This document shows, one piece after another, positions 28,008-36,338 of a DNA stretch of 64,000 nucleotides. The stretch covers positions 4,464,001 through 4,528,000 of the forward strand of contig OY969922.1 in the NCBI GenBank assembly GCA_963704595.1, read 5' to 3'. Origin of the DNA: Acuticoccus sp963704595. GTDB lineage: Bacteria; Pseudomonadota; Alphaproteobacteria; Rhizobiales; Amorphaceae. Position numbers and translations under genes: made by a program. The number at the start of each line of letters is the position of its first letter. Position 1 is the first letter of the stretch. Below the pieces are notes generated by a model. That model was not told where the DNA came from, made no database searches, and saw nothing but the letters and a program-made list of their open reading frames with translations.

Positions 28008-28720
28008 GGAGCGATTTGCGCATCGCGTAGAGGGTGATCGCGGCGGCGTTGGAGACGTTGAGCGAGGCGAGCGCCCCGTCCGCCTCGATCCGGGCCGACT
28101 GGCCGCAGGTGGCGACGACGCCCTGCCGCACGCCCTTCCCTTCGGCGCCGAGAACGAACGCCCACCGCTGTGCCGGCGCGAGGTCTTCCAGCGCGACCGG
28201 CGCCTCGCTGTCGAGCGCGGCTGTGGAAAAGCCCATGTTCCGGAGTTCGCCGACGGCGCGCGAAAGGTTGGTGACGGCGACAAGGTCGATGAGGTCGAGC
28301 GCGCCGGACGCCGCCTTGGCGAGCGCACCCGTCTCCGACGCCGAGTGCCGCCGCGTCGTCACCACAGCGTCCACCTTGAACGCCACCGCCGAGCGCAGGA
28401 TCGCGCCGACATTGTGCGGGTCGGTGATGTGGTCGAGGCAAAGCACCGCCGTCGCCTTCGACAGCGCGTCCAGCGTCTTCGCCTCCAGCGGCTCGACGTA
28501 GATGGCGATGCCCTGGTGGACCGCGTCGTTGCCGAGGAGCCTGGAGATGCCGCGCACGTCCATCATGTCGACGTTCTTGGGCGGCTCCATCTCGAGCCGG
28601 TTGAGCGCGTTGCGGGACGCAACCATCCGGTGAACTTCGGCGGCGCGGATTGGCGAGTGCGGCCCTTACGGCGTGGAAACCGTAGAGCCAGTAGGGTTCA
28701 TTGTCGTCATCATGCGCCAT
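27997..28720 (-). CDS. rlmB: 23S rRNA (guanosine-2'-O)-methyltransferase RlmB, one frameshift
   Basis: SpoU-family knotted methyltransferase that modifies G2251 of 23S rRNA. The N-terminal substrate-binding part WLYGFHAVRAALANP is in one frame and the rest in another; removing one base near 28643 joins them (PRRREVHRMVASRNALNRLE). The SpoU motifs are present: motif 1 LDHITDPHNVGAILRSA, motif 2 FVLGAEGKGV, motif 3 IEADGALASLNVSNAAAI. Corrected length 240 aa. It is transcribed divergently from tRNA-Tyr. Confidence 0.88.
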
Positions 28721-28768
28721 GTGCGTTGACTTCCCGGCGGGTGTTTTCTAAGACGCCGCTTCGGCCCT

Positions 28769-28853
28769 GGAGGGGTGCCCGAGTGGCTAAAGGGGGCGGA
28801 CTGTAAATCCGCTGGCTATGCCTACGTTGGTTCGAATCCAACCCCCTCCACCA
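28769..28853 (+). tRNA. tRNA-Tyr (anticodon GTA)
   Basis: Cloverleaf with 7-bp acceptor stem GGAGGGG / CCCCTCC (28769-28775 with 28843-28849), discriminator A, and an encoded CCA (28851-28853). The anticodon stem GCGGA/TCCGC holds the loop CTGTAAA, giving anticodon GTA. A long variable arm (type II), as expected for bacterial tRNA-Tyr, lies before the T arm GTTGG-TTCGAAT-CCAAC. Confidence 0.97.
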
Positions 28854-29313
28854 TTATTCCCGACCTTATCCGGATCAATGGCCTGGCGGCTTTGCCGACG
28901 GACGTACCGTGGCAGACTGGCAGCTGGTGTGGATGTGAATTGCGGGCCGCGGCAGTCATAAGCACGTAAAGCGCGGGACAAGAAATCTAATTTCGTGCAG
29001 GCAGCGAGGCCGCCGCGCCCAATTCTCCCATGCTGGGCGAGATAGCCGTCACCGGGCCAAGCAATGGCGAGACGGCCGCTCCGAGCAGGAGAAAGCCCTG
29101 CCTCCTGGCTGGCATCCCCGAAACGTCCCGAACCGGCCGAGCGTGAAATGCTCCGCGGCTGGAATGGCAGGCCGAAATGCGCGTGCGTTGGCCGGCGTCA
29201 GTATCGGCAGCACGCCGAAGCACCGTTCCCGGCGAGGAACAGAGGCCGGTCGCGCCGGGGCCCGTGAGCGAGGCGGAGAAGGAATTGCCCTGCCTCGACC
29301 ATTCCGGTGCCTG
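28854..29313. other. 460-bp stretch without a recognised gene
   Basis: Between tRNA-Tyr and the 3' end of the GH16-RTX gene. I find no ORF with a family signature, no clear terminator and no repeat shared with elsewhere in the window. A minus-strand frame (28987-29223) contains one hydrophobic stretch but no good ribosome-binding site, and I do not call it. Confidence 0.5.
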
Positions 29314-30750
29314 TCAGAGGATGATGTCCGCCGGGAAAAGGTGAGAGACCCCGAGGATGAGAAAGGCCATGTCGGCATCCCCATCGCCGTTGACATCCGC
29401 TTCGACGCGGATCCCGCGGCCGAGCTCGACGTAGCGCAGTTCACCCGGCCCCTCGCGATCGCCCGAGAATTCCCGGTTGCGAATGAACTCGAACGCCTGG
29501 TCGCCGGGCGCGCGGATGTCGGCGTCGATACCCGAGAGGTCGAGGCCATCGCCCTGGCCCGGCTTGTAGTCCGTGATCCGGTCGAGGCGCTTCCCCGGCA
29601 GGGCATGGCGGACGGATTGATAGACGAACTGGTCCTCGCCGTCGCCGCCGGTCGACACATCGATGCCGCGCCCGCCGATGATCAAGTCGTCGCCATCGCC
29701 GCCGCGGATGGTGTCGTCGCCGCTGCCGCCGCTCAGGAACTCCTCGCCGCTGCCACCGACCAGCACGTCGTCCCCTGCGCCGCCGAAGAGCCGCTCGGCG
29801 AATTCCTTCCCGTCGTCGAAGAGGGGCGCTTCGAGAGCGTCCCCGGCATCGCCCCGCAGCGCAGCGCCGCCTTCGTCACCGCCGAATATCGTGTCGTCGC
29901 CGGCACCACCGCGCAGCACGTCGCTGCCGCCGCCACCCACCATCCAGTCAGCTTCTGCGGAGCCCCGAAGGCGGTTCGCACCATCGTCACCGACCTTGAC
30001 CGCCGTCTTTTCGACGCGGACATAGTCGACTTCCATGAAGAAGGCCCGGTTCTGGGCCTGCGTGGAAACCGGGACGAGCTTGGGGTTTCCCGTGTCCCAC
30101 GTGGGTCCGGCGCCCCACAGGTTGAGATGGAGCGCCATGTCCATGGTCGGCAGGTTGCCACCGCTCTCGGTCCGGACGACTTTGCCATCGACGAGCCACC
30201 GGACGGCGTTCGGAAGCCACTCTATCCGGTACGTGTGAAACGCGGTGAGATCGACACCCGGAAGCGCAGGGTATTTCGGATCACCGTTCCCGTCCGGGGG
30301 GACGTGCGCGAAGATGTTGGTCTGCGGGTTGATCGGGCCGCGCTTGGGGATGAACTCCCAGTCAATCTCGTCGCGCAGTCCGGTTCCCGGATTGTAACCG
30401 TAGGAGAAGAAGCCACCGATCAGGCCGTCCTCCCCCACGGGCAGCCGGACCTTCGCCTCCAGCGCGATCCCGCCGCCACCACGTGAGAAGGACTGCTGGC
30501 TGATGGCCTCCGAACCGTAGAAGGACGGGTTGCCGCCGTGGGCCGGGCCGCCGCCTCCGGAGTTGAACGTATCGAGCTCGAGCAGGAGATGGCCGTCACG
30601 AGCAACGGGAAGCTCGGGCCGCATCTGCGTGGTGCCGCCAAGAAAGGAGCCGGGCCCCACATTGGGTTTCCACTTGCTGCTGTCGATCGTGCCACTTTTG
30701 TTGAAATCGTCGAACAGCAATACGCCTGCACCGCCAACAGCACCACTCAT
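29314..30750 (-). CDS. secreted glycoside hydrolase family 16 with RTX calcium-binding repeats
   Basis: Predicted beta-glucanase/laminarinase-like enzyme exported by a type I system. The GH16 domain (about residues 10-245) holds the catalytic DEIDWEF (nucleophile Glu, assisting Asp, acid/base Glu). About eight glycine-aspartate nonapeptides follow (GGAGDDTIFGG, GGSGDDTIRGGDGDDLIIGG), then a terminal serralysin-like domain ending FPADIIL. There is no N-terminal signal peptide, which agrees with C-terminal type I secretion. ATG 30750 is preceded by GGAG at a good distance; a TTG four codons upstream is less likely. No type I exporter genes are next to it. Substrate could be an extracellular glycan such as succinoglycan or laminarin. 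Confidence 0.9.
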   Translation of the reverse strand: MSGAVGGAGVLLFDDFNKSGTIDSSKWKPNVGPGSFLGGTTQMRPELPVARDGHLLLELDTFNSGGGGPAHGGNPSFYGSEAISQQSFSRGGGGIALEAKVRLPVGEDGLIGGFFSYGYNPGTGLRDEIDWEFIPKRGPINPQTNIFAHVPPDGNGDPKYPALPGVDLTAFHTYRIEWLPNAVRWLVDGKVVRTESGGNLPTMDMALHLNLWGAGPTWDTGNPKLVPVSTQAQNRAFFMEVDYVRVEKTAVKVGDDGANRLRGSAEADWMVGGGGSDVLRGGAGDDTIFGGDEGGAALRGDAGDALEAPLFDDGKEFAERLFGGAGDDVLVGGSGEEFLSGGSGDDTIRGGDGDDLIIGGRGIDVSTGGDGEDQFVYQSVRHALPGKRLDRITDYKPGQGDGLDLSGIDADIRAPGDQAFEFIRNREFSGDREGPGELRYVELGRGIRVEADVNGDGDADMAFLILGVSHLFPADIIL

Positions 30751-31161
30751 CACGCTCTCCAAATTTGTTGGGGCGAACCCGCTAACAGTTTCAGGTATTC
30801 TTCCGATACTTCAGGAAAGTTCAGGTAAAGCCACAAAAATCTCGTCTGGCCGAGGGCTGAAAGTCGTTCCGCTAATGGCGGCGTCATGGATGCTTCAAAA
30901 GGGGGCAGTCGGTGGCAGGGTGTATCTAGCGCAGCGCAGTGGAGGAAGTCGGACGGCCTCATGACGGCAGGATTCGACCTTGGTGCCAGAATTGCGCGGC
31001 AGCAAGCAGTTTTCGGTCTTTCGGCTCAAGATCTTTAATGCCGCCGTATAGTTGAAGGGCCTTGGAAACTTTGTATTGCGGAATTGAATCCTTGACTGGC
31101 AAGACGCAGCGCGTCGCCGGCTGCGGCCGACAGAGTTCCCGACCTCTACCTCTCGGGCGGC
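30751..31161. other. 411-bp stretch without a recognised gene
   Basis: Upstream region of the GH16-RTX gene and downstream of the MOSC gene. The first 100 bp are noticeably AT-richer than the surroundings and probably hold the GH16 promoter. I see no operator, repeat or credible small gene. Confidence 0.45.
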
Positions 31162-31923
31162 TCAGCGAACGCTGACTGTGTCGCCGACGCGGATCGTGCC
31201 GCCGTCCAGCACCTCGGCGTAGATCCCCATGTCGGGGTGGCCGAAGGTCTTCGACAGGATGCGCGGGACCGGCAGGTCGCGCTCGGCTGTCGCCGGGTTC
31301 ACGGTGGTCGCGGCGCAGCGCCTGGTGCGCAGGAGGACCTTGAGACGCGTCTCGCCGATGGCGATCTCGCGGCCCTCGAGTTCCAGCTCCGACCATGCGG
31401 GCCAGCCGTCGAACATCACGTTGCCGCGAAAGCGGACGGGGTCGACGTCCGCGGTCACGGCATCGCCGAGCGCCGCGACCGACGCGAGGTTGATGAGCGA
31501 GATCGCGTTCATGAAGGTCGGCGAGACAACCGACACGTCGGTGAAGCGGTGCTCGCCGCCGCGCACCAGCCGCGGCCGTTCGCCGTCCGGCAGGCCAAGC
31601 GCCTCGGCGATGGCGGCCTCGGCGCCGGTGCGGCCCTCGGGGGTGGAGAGCGCGAAGGCGGTGCCGTTCAGCACCAGCGCGTCCGCGGCGTCGTCGTAGC
31701 GGGTGGCGAGGCGTGCAAGCTCGGCGTCGCGGGCGAGGACGTAGAACTCGGTCTTCGGGAACGGCCGGGGCGCCGCCTCGTCGAATTCGTTGCCGGGGCG
31801 GGCGAAGGCGAGCACCCGGTCGTTGGGGACGCCCTTTCCCGGCGTGAGGGCGATCTCCGCCAGCGGTTCGGCGGAAAGCCCCTTCACGGGGTAACGGGCG
31901 AGGCCCGCGACGGTGCCGATCAT
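31162..31923 (-). CDS. MOSC domain protein (molybdenum-cofactor-sulfurase-like)
   Basis: It has an N-terminal MOSC beta-barrel domain (VAGLARYPVKGLSAEPLAEI) followed by the MOSC catalytic domain with RFRGNVMFDGWPAW. The conserved cysteine region RTRRCAATTVNPATAERD comes next and HPDMGIYAEVLDGG near the end. Such proteins bind the molybdenum cofactor and reduce N-hydroxylated substrates (YcbX/mARC relatives). Length 253 aa is complete. It lies 15 bp downstream of opgH on the same strand and may be cotranscribed, with no evident functional link. Confidence 0.86.
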   Translation of the reverse strand: MIGTVAGLARYPVKGLSAEPLAEIALTPGKGVPNDRVLAFARPGNEFDEAAPRPFPKTEFYVLARDAELARLATRYDDAADALVLNGTAFALSTPEGRTGAEAAIAEALGLPDGERPRLVRGGEHRFTDVSVVSPTFMNAISLINLASVAALGDAVTADVDPVRFRGNVMFDGWPAWSELELEGREIAIGETRLKVLLRTRRCAATTVNPATAERDLPVPRILSKTFGHPDMGIYAEVLDGGTIRVGDTVSVR

Positions 31924-31938
31924 GTCGTGCTCAGGCCC

Positions 31939-33726
31939 TCAAGCCGCCAGTGCCGTGGCGATGCGGTCCAGCGCCGGGGGCGGCGCGTGGTCCTCGGGGA
32001 TATCGCACACACCCGACCGGCGGCTCCACCCCGAAAGGGTGGCGGACGTGGTGAGGACCGCGAGCGGGATGGAGAGGCAAAGCCCCGCCACCACCGGCAT
32101 CGCCCAGGGGAGGACGCCGGGCATGAACGCGGCGAGCACGCCGAGGAGCGCCGCGCCGAACGCCGTCTGCGGCCAGAACGAGCGGGCCGCCTCGTTCCAT
32201 CCCACGCGGCGGCCGGACCGGGACTGCGCACGCCAGTCGAGCCGCTTGCCGAACAGTAGGCCCGTCGCGAACACGGCGATGGCGAACGCCACCACGGGGG
32301 CCATCAGCGTCGTCATCACGATCTCGACCAGCCCGCCGAGGATGACGCGCCCGCGCCCGCCGTACCGGGCCGCCTCGCGGCTGCTGCCGAGAATGCCGGC
32401 AAGGCCCATGAGCTTCGGCGCGAAGCTCATGGTAAGGATGATCGCAAAGAGGACCACGCCGGGGCCGGTCGCGATGGCCGCCGCCTCGCCGCCGCCCGCA
32501 ATGGCGCTTCCCGCCCCCAGCACGAGGAACGCCATCCACGCGGGGGCACCCAGATACATCAGGATCGCGAGGCCGAGCTGGACGCGGCTCATCATCTTGA
32601 GGCCGCGCATCCCGATCAGCTGGAAGTACTGCATGTTGCCCTGGCACCAGCGCAGCTCGCGGCGGATGAAGTCGGGCAGCGAGGGCGGGTTCTCCTCCCA
32701 GCTCTCGCCTTCCTCCGCGATCACGCGGACGTGGTAGCCCGCGCGCCGCATCAGGACGGCCTCGACCTGATCGTGGCTCATCACGTGGCCGCCGAGCGGT
32801 CCGTCGCCGGGCAGGACCGGGAGGTTGCACGAGCGCGCGAACGGGGCGAGGCGGATCAGCGCGTTGTGGCCCCAGAACGGACCGCAGTCGCCCGTCCACC
32901 AGGCCGAGCCCGTGGTGTAGGCGCGCATCCCGTGGCGCATCCCGAACTGGAAGACGCGGGTGAAGAAGGCGCGCGCCGGGGTGCCGACCACCAGCGTCTG
33001 CAGGATGCCGAGGCGCGGGTTCTGCTCCATGGTGCGCACGAGGCGCAGGATCGCACCGGCCGAGAGGTGGCTGTCGGCGTCGAGCGGCAGGAAGAAGGCG
33101 TAGTCGCCGCGGCAGCGGTGGCAGAACTCGGCGATGTTGCCGGCCTTGTAGCCCTCGTTGGTCGTCCGCCGGCGGTAGAAGATCTGCGACGGCCGGCCAC
33201 TGGTCGCGCGCCAGCGGGCCACCGCCGCCTCTTCCGCCGCAGCGATGCCCTCGTCGTCGGTGTCGCTGAGGACGTGGATGTCGAACGCGCCCGCCTCGCC
33301 ATGGGCCTCGAGGTCGTCGAGGATCGCGCTGAGGCGCTGCACGACCGGCTCCGGGCTCTCGTTGCGGACCGCCATCGCGATCGCGGTGCGGGTCACGATC
33401 GCGGCGCGCGGGTTGTGCGCGAGCGCCAGCGGATCGTCGGTGTTGCCGCGCGCGATGAGCACCGCGCCGATCACCGCGTTCCAGAAGCCGATCGCGAGCC
33501 AGGGCAGCGTGACGAGGAACGCCGCCATCATCCCGCCCTCGAACACCGTCCAGCCGCCGCGGCCGAGCACCAGCGCCATCAGCGTGGCAAGACCCGCGAT
33601 GGTGAGGAGGTTCAGCGCGCCGACCAGCAGCCGGCGGCGCCAAAGCGTCCGCGACCGGTGTTCGAGCTGTCCGAGGCGCGACACGACGCCTGATCCGGGC
33701 TGCATGGGAAAGTCTACGCGGGACAT
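31939..33726 (-). CDS. opgH: glucan biosynthesis glucosyltransferase OpgH (MdoH)
   Basis: Inner-membrane GT2 enzyme that builds the linear backbone of osmoregulated periplasmic glucans from UDP-glucose. N-terminal membrane helices (LLVGALNLLTIAGLATLMALVL and AFLVTLPWLAIGFWNAVIGA, residues about 35-85) precede the GT2 domain. That domain has DIHVLSDTDDEG, the substrate FFLPLDADSHLS and the RRELRWCQGNMQYF acceptor motif; several more helices end the protein. The ATG at 33726 gives 595 aa, shorter than the enterobacterial form at its N-terminus but typical of alphaproteobacteria. No opgG is adjacent. It diverges from the pterin-type operon. Confidence 0.92.
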   Translation of the reverse strand: MSRVDFPMQPGSGVVSRLGQLEHRSRTLWRRRLLVGALNLLTIAGLATLMALVLGRGGWTVFEGGMMAAFLVTLPWLAIGFWNAVIGAVLIARGNTDDPLALAHNPRAAIVTRTAIAMAVRNESPEPVVQRLSAILDDLEAHGEAGAFDIHVLSDTDDEGIAAAEEAAVARWRATSGRPSQIFYRRRTTNEGYKAGNIAEFCHRCRGDYAFFLPLDADSHLSAGAILRLVRTMEQNPRLGILQTLVVGTPARAFFTRVFQFGMRHGMRAYTTGSAWWTGDCGPFWGHNALIRLAPFARSCNLPVLPGDGPLGGHVMSHDQVEAVLMRRAGYHVRVIAEEGESWEENPPSLPDFIRRELRWCQGNMQYFQLIGMRGLKMMSRVQLGLAILMYLGAPAWMAFLVLGAGSAIAGGGEAAAIATGPGVVLFAIILTMSFAPKLMGLAGILGSSREAARYGGRGRVILGGLVEIVMTTLMAPVVAFAIAVFATGLLFGKRLDWRAQSRSGRRVGWNEAARSFWPQTAFGAALLGVLAAFMPGVLPWAMPVVAGLCLSIPLAVLTTSATLSGWSRRSGVCDIPEDHAPPPALDRIATALAA

Positions 33727-33908
33727 CAAAATTCCTGTTGGTCGAATACCGTCGAGGCAGCCGGACAATCGCGAACGGGTCGGCGTCGCCCGGCCGGCAA
33801 GAAGGCCTCGTCCGTTGTGCGCGCCCTCATGACCCGTTACCGCTCGACACAAGATGAACGGACAAACGGCATGGGGACCACTTTGAGGAGTTCGGCGGAC
33901 TTTCAAGC

Positions 33909-34874
33909 ATGACGGGTGCGGCAACTTCGCTCTGGTGCGAGAAGCACGGCACATATGGTCTGCGCAACGAGCAGTTTGACCCAGCCGATCACGATATTGT
34001 TGTCGAGACCCTGATTTCGGCCGTCAGCAAGGGAACAGAGCGTCTCGTGCTGGAGGGCCGGGTGCCGCCTTCGGAAGCGGCGCGGATGCGCTGCCCCGCG
34101 CAGGAGGGGGATTTCCCCTTCCCGGTGAAGTACGGTTACGCGGCGGTTGGCCGCATCGTCGAAGGCCCCGAGGAGCGGCTTGGCGAGCGCGTCTTCGCGC
34201 TCCAGCCGCACCAGAGCCGGTTCGCCCTCGCGGCCGACGCCGCGCTCAAGGTGCCGGACGGCGTGCCGACCGAGCGTGCGGCGCTCGCGGCCAACATGGA
34301 GACCGCGCTCAACGTCGTGTGGGACAGCGGGGCGGCGCCTTGCGATCATGTGCTCGTCGTCGGCTGCGGGGTTGTCGGGCTTCTCGTCACCCGCCTTCTG
34401 GCGCGCATTCCGGGCACCATTGTGACGGCGGTGGACACCGACCCGGATAAACGCGCGGTGGCCGAGGCCATGGGCGCGCGTTTTGCGGCGCCGGATGATG
34501 CGCCCGAGGGCGTCGACATCGCGATCAACGCCAGCGGGCGGCCGGAAGGGCTGGTCGTGGCGCTTGCCGCAGCGGGGCGCGAGGCGCGGGTGGTGGAGGC
34601 GAGCTGGCACGGCACGACCGAGGCGCACCTGCCGCTGGGCGGCGCGTTCCACGCGCTCCGGCTCAGCATCGTCTCATCGCAGGTGGGGAGCCTGCCGCCG
34701 GCGCGGGTGCCGCGCTGGACCCACTCGCGCCGCCTCGCCGCGGCACTATCGCTGCTTGACGATCCCGCGCTCGATGCGCTGTTGACGCACCGTCTGCCGC
34801 TGGCCGACGCGCCCGACCGCCTGCCCGCCCTGCTCGCCGATCCCGGCGCGCTCGCCATCCTCCTCACCTACTGA
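33909..34874 (+). CDS. MDR-superfamily (zinc-type) dehydrogenase, first gene of QueD-like operon
   Basis: Medium-chain dehydrogenase/reductase fold of 321 aa. The N-terminal catalytic domain shows SAVSKGTERLVLEGRVP and YGYAAVGRIVEG; the Rossmann part shows the cofactor motif VLVVGCGVVGLL. It lacks the classical GHE motif and the four-cysteine lobe of zinc alcohol dehydrogenases, so a structural zinc is unlikely; catalytic zinc is uncertain. The C-terminal SLPPARVPRWTHSRRL is typical of a subgroup found with pterin-synthase-like genes. It heads a same-strand set (gaps of 13 and 4 bp, then a 4-base overlap) with a QueD-like protein, a GT4 enzyme and a methyltransferase. It probably oxidises or reduces an intermediate of their product. 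Confidence 0.85.
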   Translation: MTGAATSLWCEKHGTYGLRNEQFDPADHDIVVETLISAVSKGTERLVLEGRVPPSEAARMRCPAQEGDFPFPVKYGYAAVGRIVEGPEERLGERVFALQPHQSRFALAADAALKVPDGVPTERAALAANMETALNVVWDSGAAPCDHVLVVGCGVVGLLVTRLLARIPGTIVTAVDTDPDKRAVAEAMGARFAAPDDAPEGVDIAINASGRPEGLVVALAAAGREARVVEASWHGTTEAHLPLGGAFHALRLSIVSSQVGSLPPARVPRWTHSRRLAAALSLLDDPALDALLTHRLPLADAPDRLPALLADPGALAILLTY

Positions 34875-34887
34875 GACCGGAGCCGCC

Positions 34888-35287
34888 ATGTTTGCCCTGG
34901 AAGTCCGCGACCACATCATGATCGCCCACAGCCTGCGGGGCGAGGCGTTCGGCCCCGCCCAGAACCTCCACGGCGCGACCTTCATCGTCGACGCGGCGTT
35001 CTTCGCGCCGAAACTCGGGCCGAACTCGATCGTCCTCGACATCGGCCTCGCCGCCGATGGCCTGAAGGCGATCCTCGCCGCACCTCAACTACAAGAATCT
35101 CGACGAGCTGCCCGAGTTCTCCGACCGCCGCTCCACCACCGAGGTCCTCGCCAAGTACATCTTCGACAGGCTGGCCGCCGACATCGCCGCCGGCACCCTC
35201 GGCGAGGACGCCGCTGGCGTGACCCGGCTGAAGGTGACGCTGGAGGAATCCCACGTCGCCCGCGCGTGGTACGAGGCGGACCTCTAG
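34888..35287 (+). CDS. 6-carboxytetrahydropterin-synthase-like protein with missing active-site residues, one frameshift
   Basis: PTPS/QueD fold protein of 132 aa once one extra base near 35080 is removed (ILAHLNYKNLDELPEF across the join). The first zinc-ligand region IMIAHSL is present (His14). The usual Cys-x3-His-Gly-His is here AQNLHGAT: the catalytic cysteine position is Ala24 and the second His of HGH is Ala30. The usual Asp-His before NL(D/N)E reads Asn-Tyr. The glutamate region LEESHVARAWYE is kept. So the fold is retained but the known catalytic triad and one zinc ligand are not visible. No queuosine genes are near. It may act as a different pterin/GTP-derived carbon-chain enzyme, or a binding subunit. 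Confidence 0.82.
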
Positions 35288-35291
35288 GGCC

Positions 35292-36338
35292 ATGCGTCCC
35301 ATCGCCTTCGCCGTCCCCGGCGACCTCGACACGCCGACCGGCGGCTACCGCTACGACCGGGCTCTGATCGGGGCGCTGAAGGCGCTCGGCCACCCCGTCA
35401 CCGTGGTGCCGCTGCGCGAAGGCTTCCCCTTCCCCGACGCGGCGGCGCTCGACGACGCGCACGCGCAGATCGAGGCGGTGCCGGCCGAGACGGCGCTGAT
35501 CGTCGACGGCCTCGCGCTGGGGGCGATGCACGCCGCGCCGGCTGGAGCGGCTGGAAGCGCCGCTCGTCGCGCTCGTCCACCACCCGCTGGCGCTGGAGGC
35601 CGGGCTGACGGCCGAGCAGTCCGCCGCGCTCACCACCAGCGAGCGCGCCGCCCTTGCCCGTGCCCGCGCGGTGGTGGTGACGAGCCCCAACACCGCGCAG
35701 ATTCTCGCCGACGACTACGGCGTGGCGCAGGCGGCGGTCGCCCTCCCCGGCTTCTCGCCGGTGTGGCGCGGCGTCGTCGCGTCCCCCGACGCGCCGCCGC
35801 TGATCGCCGTGGTCGGAAGCCTCACGCCGCGCAAGGGCCACGACGTGCTGGTCGATGCCCTGTCCCGCATCGCCGACCTCCACTGGAGGTGCGAGATTGT
35901 CGGCGGCGCGCACGACGGCGGCGCCGTCCGGTCCGCGTCTGGAGGAGATGATCGCGGCGCACGGCCTCGGCGACCGCGTGACTGCTCCGCGGTGCGCTGT
36001 CCGAGGACGCCCTTCTGGCGCTCTACGGGCGCGCGTCACTCTTCGCGCTGGCGACGCATTACGAGGGCTTCGGCATGGTGTTCGCCGAGGCGATGGCGGC
36101 GGGCCTCCCGATCGCCGGCACCACCGGCGGCGCCGTGCCGGACGTGGTGCCCGAGGACGCCGGCATCCTCGTCCCGCCCGGCGACCCGGGCGCGTTCGCA
36201 GGCGCGCTGCGCACGCTCCTCACCGACGCGCCCCTGCGCGAACGCCTCGCGGTTGGCGCGCGGGCGGCCGGCGCAAGGTTCGGCGACTGGGACGAGACCG
36301 CCCGCACCGTGTCCGACGTTGTGGAGGCATTGCCATGA
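35292..36338 (+). CDS. glycosyltransferase family 4 protein, three frameshifts
   Basis: GT-B fold retaining glycosyltransferase, 347 aa after removing single extra bases near 35536, 35930 and 35983. N-terminal acceptor domain: IAFAVPGDLDTPTGGYRYDR, then LVALVHHPLALE and VVTSPNTAQILADDYGV. Donor domain: AVVGSLTPRKGHDVLVDAL and the EGFGMVFAEAMAAGLPIAGT E-x7-E motif, ending in RFGDWDETARTVSDV. The three breaks lie in otherwise well-conserved blocks, so I take the gene as intact. It starts four bases after the QueD-like gene and overlaps the methyltransferase start (ATGA), so it probably glycosylates the operon's product. Confidence 0.83.

Noticed and set aside
28987..29223. A 78-codon minus-strand ORF after tRNA-Tyr with a hydrophobic segment
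   Set aside because: No credible start site, no recognisable domain and uneven codon use; not enough to call a gene.
29600..29960. Short tandem repeats resembling a CRISPR array or minisatellite
   Set aside because: They encode the GGxGxDxxx calcium-binding repeats of the GH16-RTX protein; spacing is 27 bases without unique spacers.
35292..36338. Programmed ribosomal frameshifting in the GT4 gene (three breaks)
   Set aside because: No slippery heptamer or common structure is seen at the breaks, and the same kind of insertion occurs in unrelated genes across the window.
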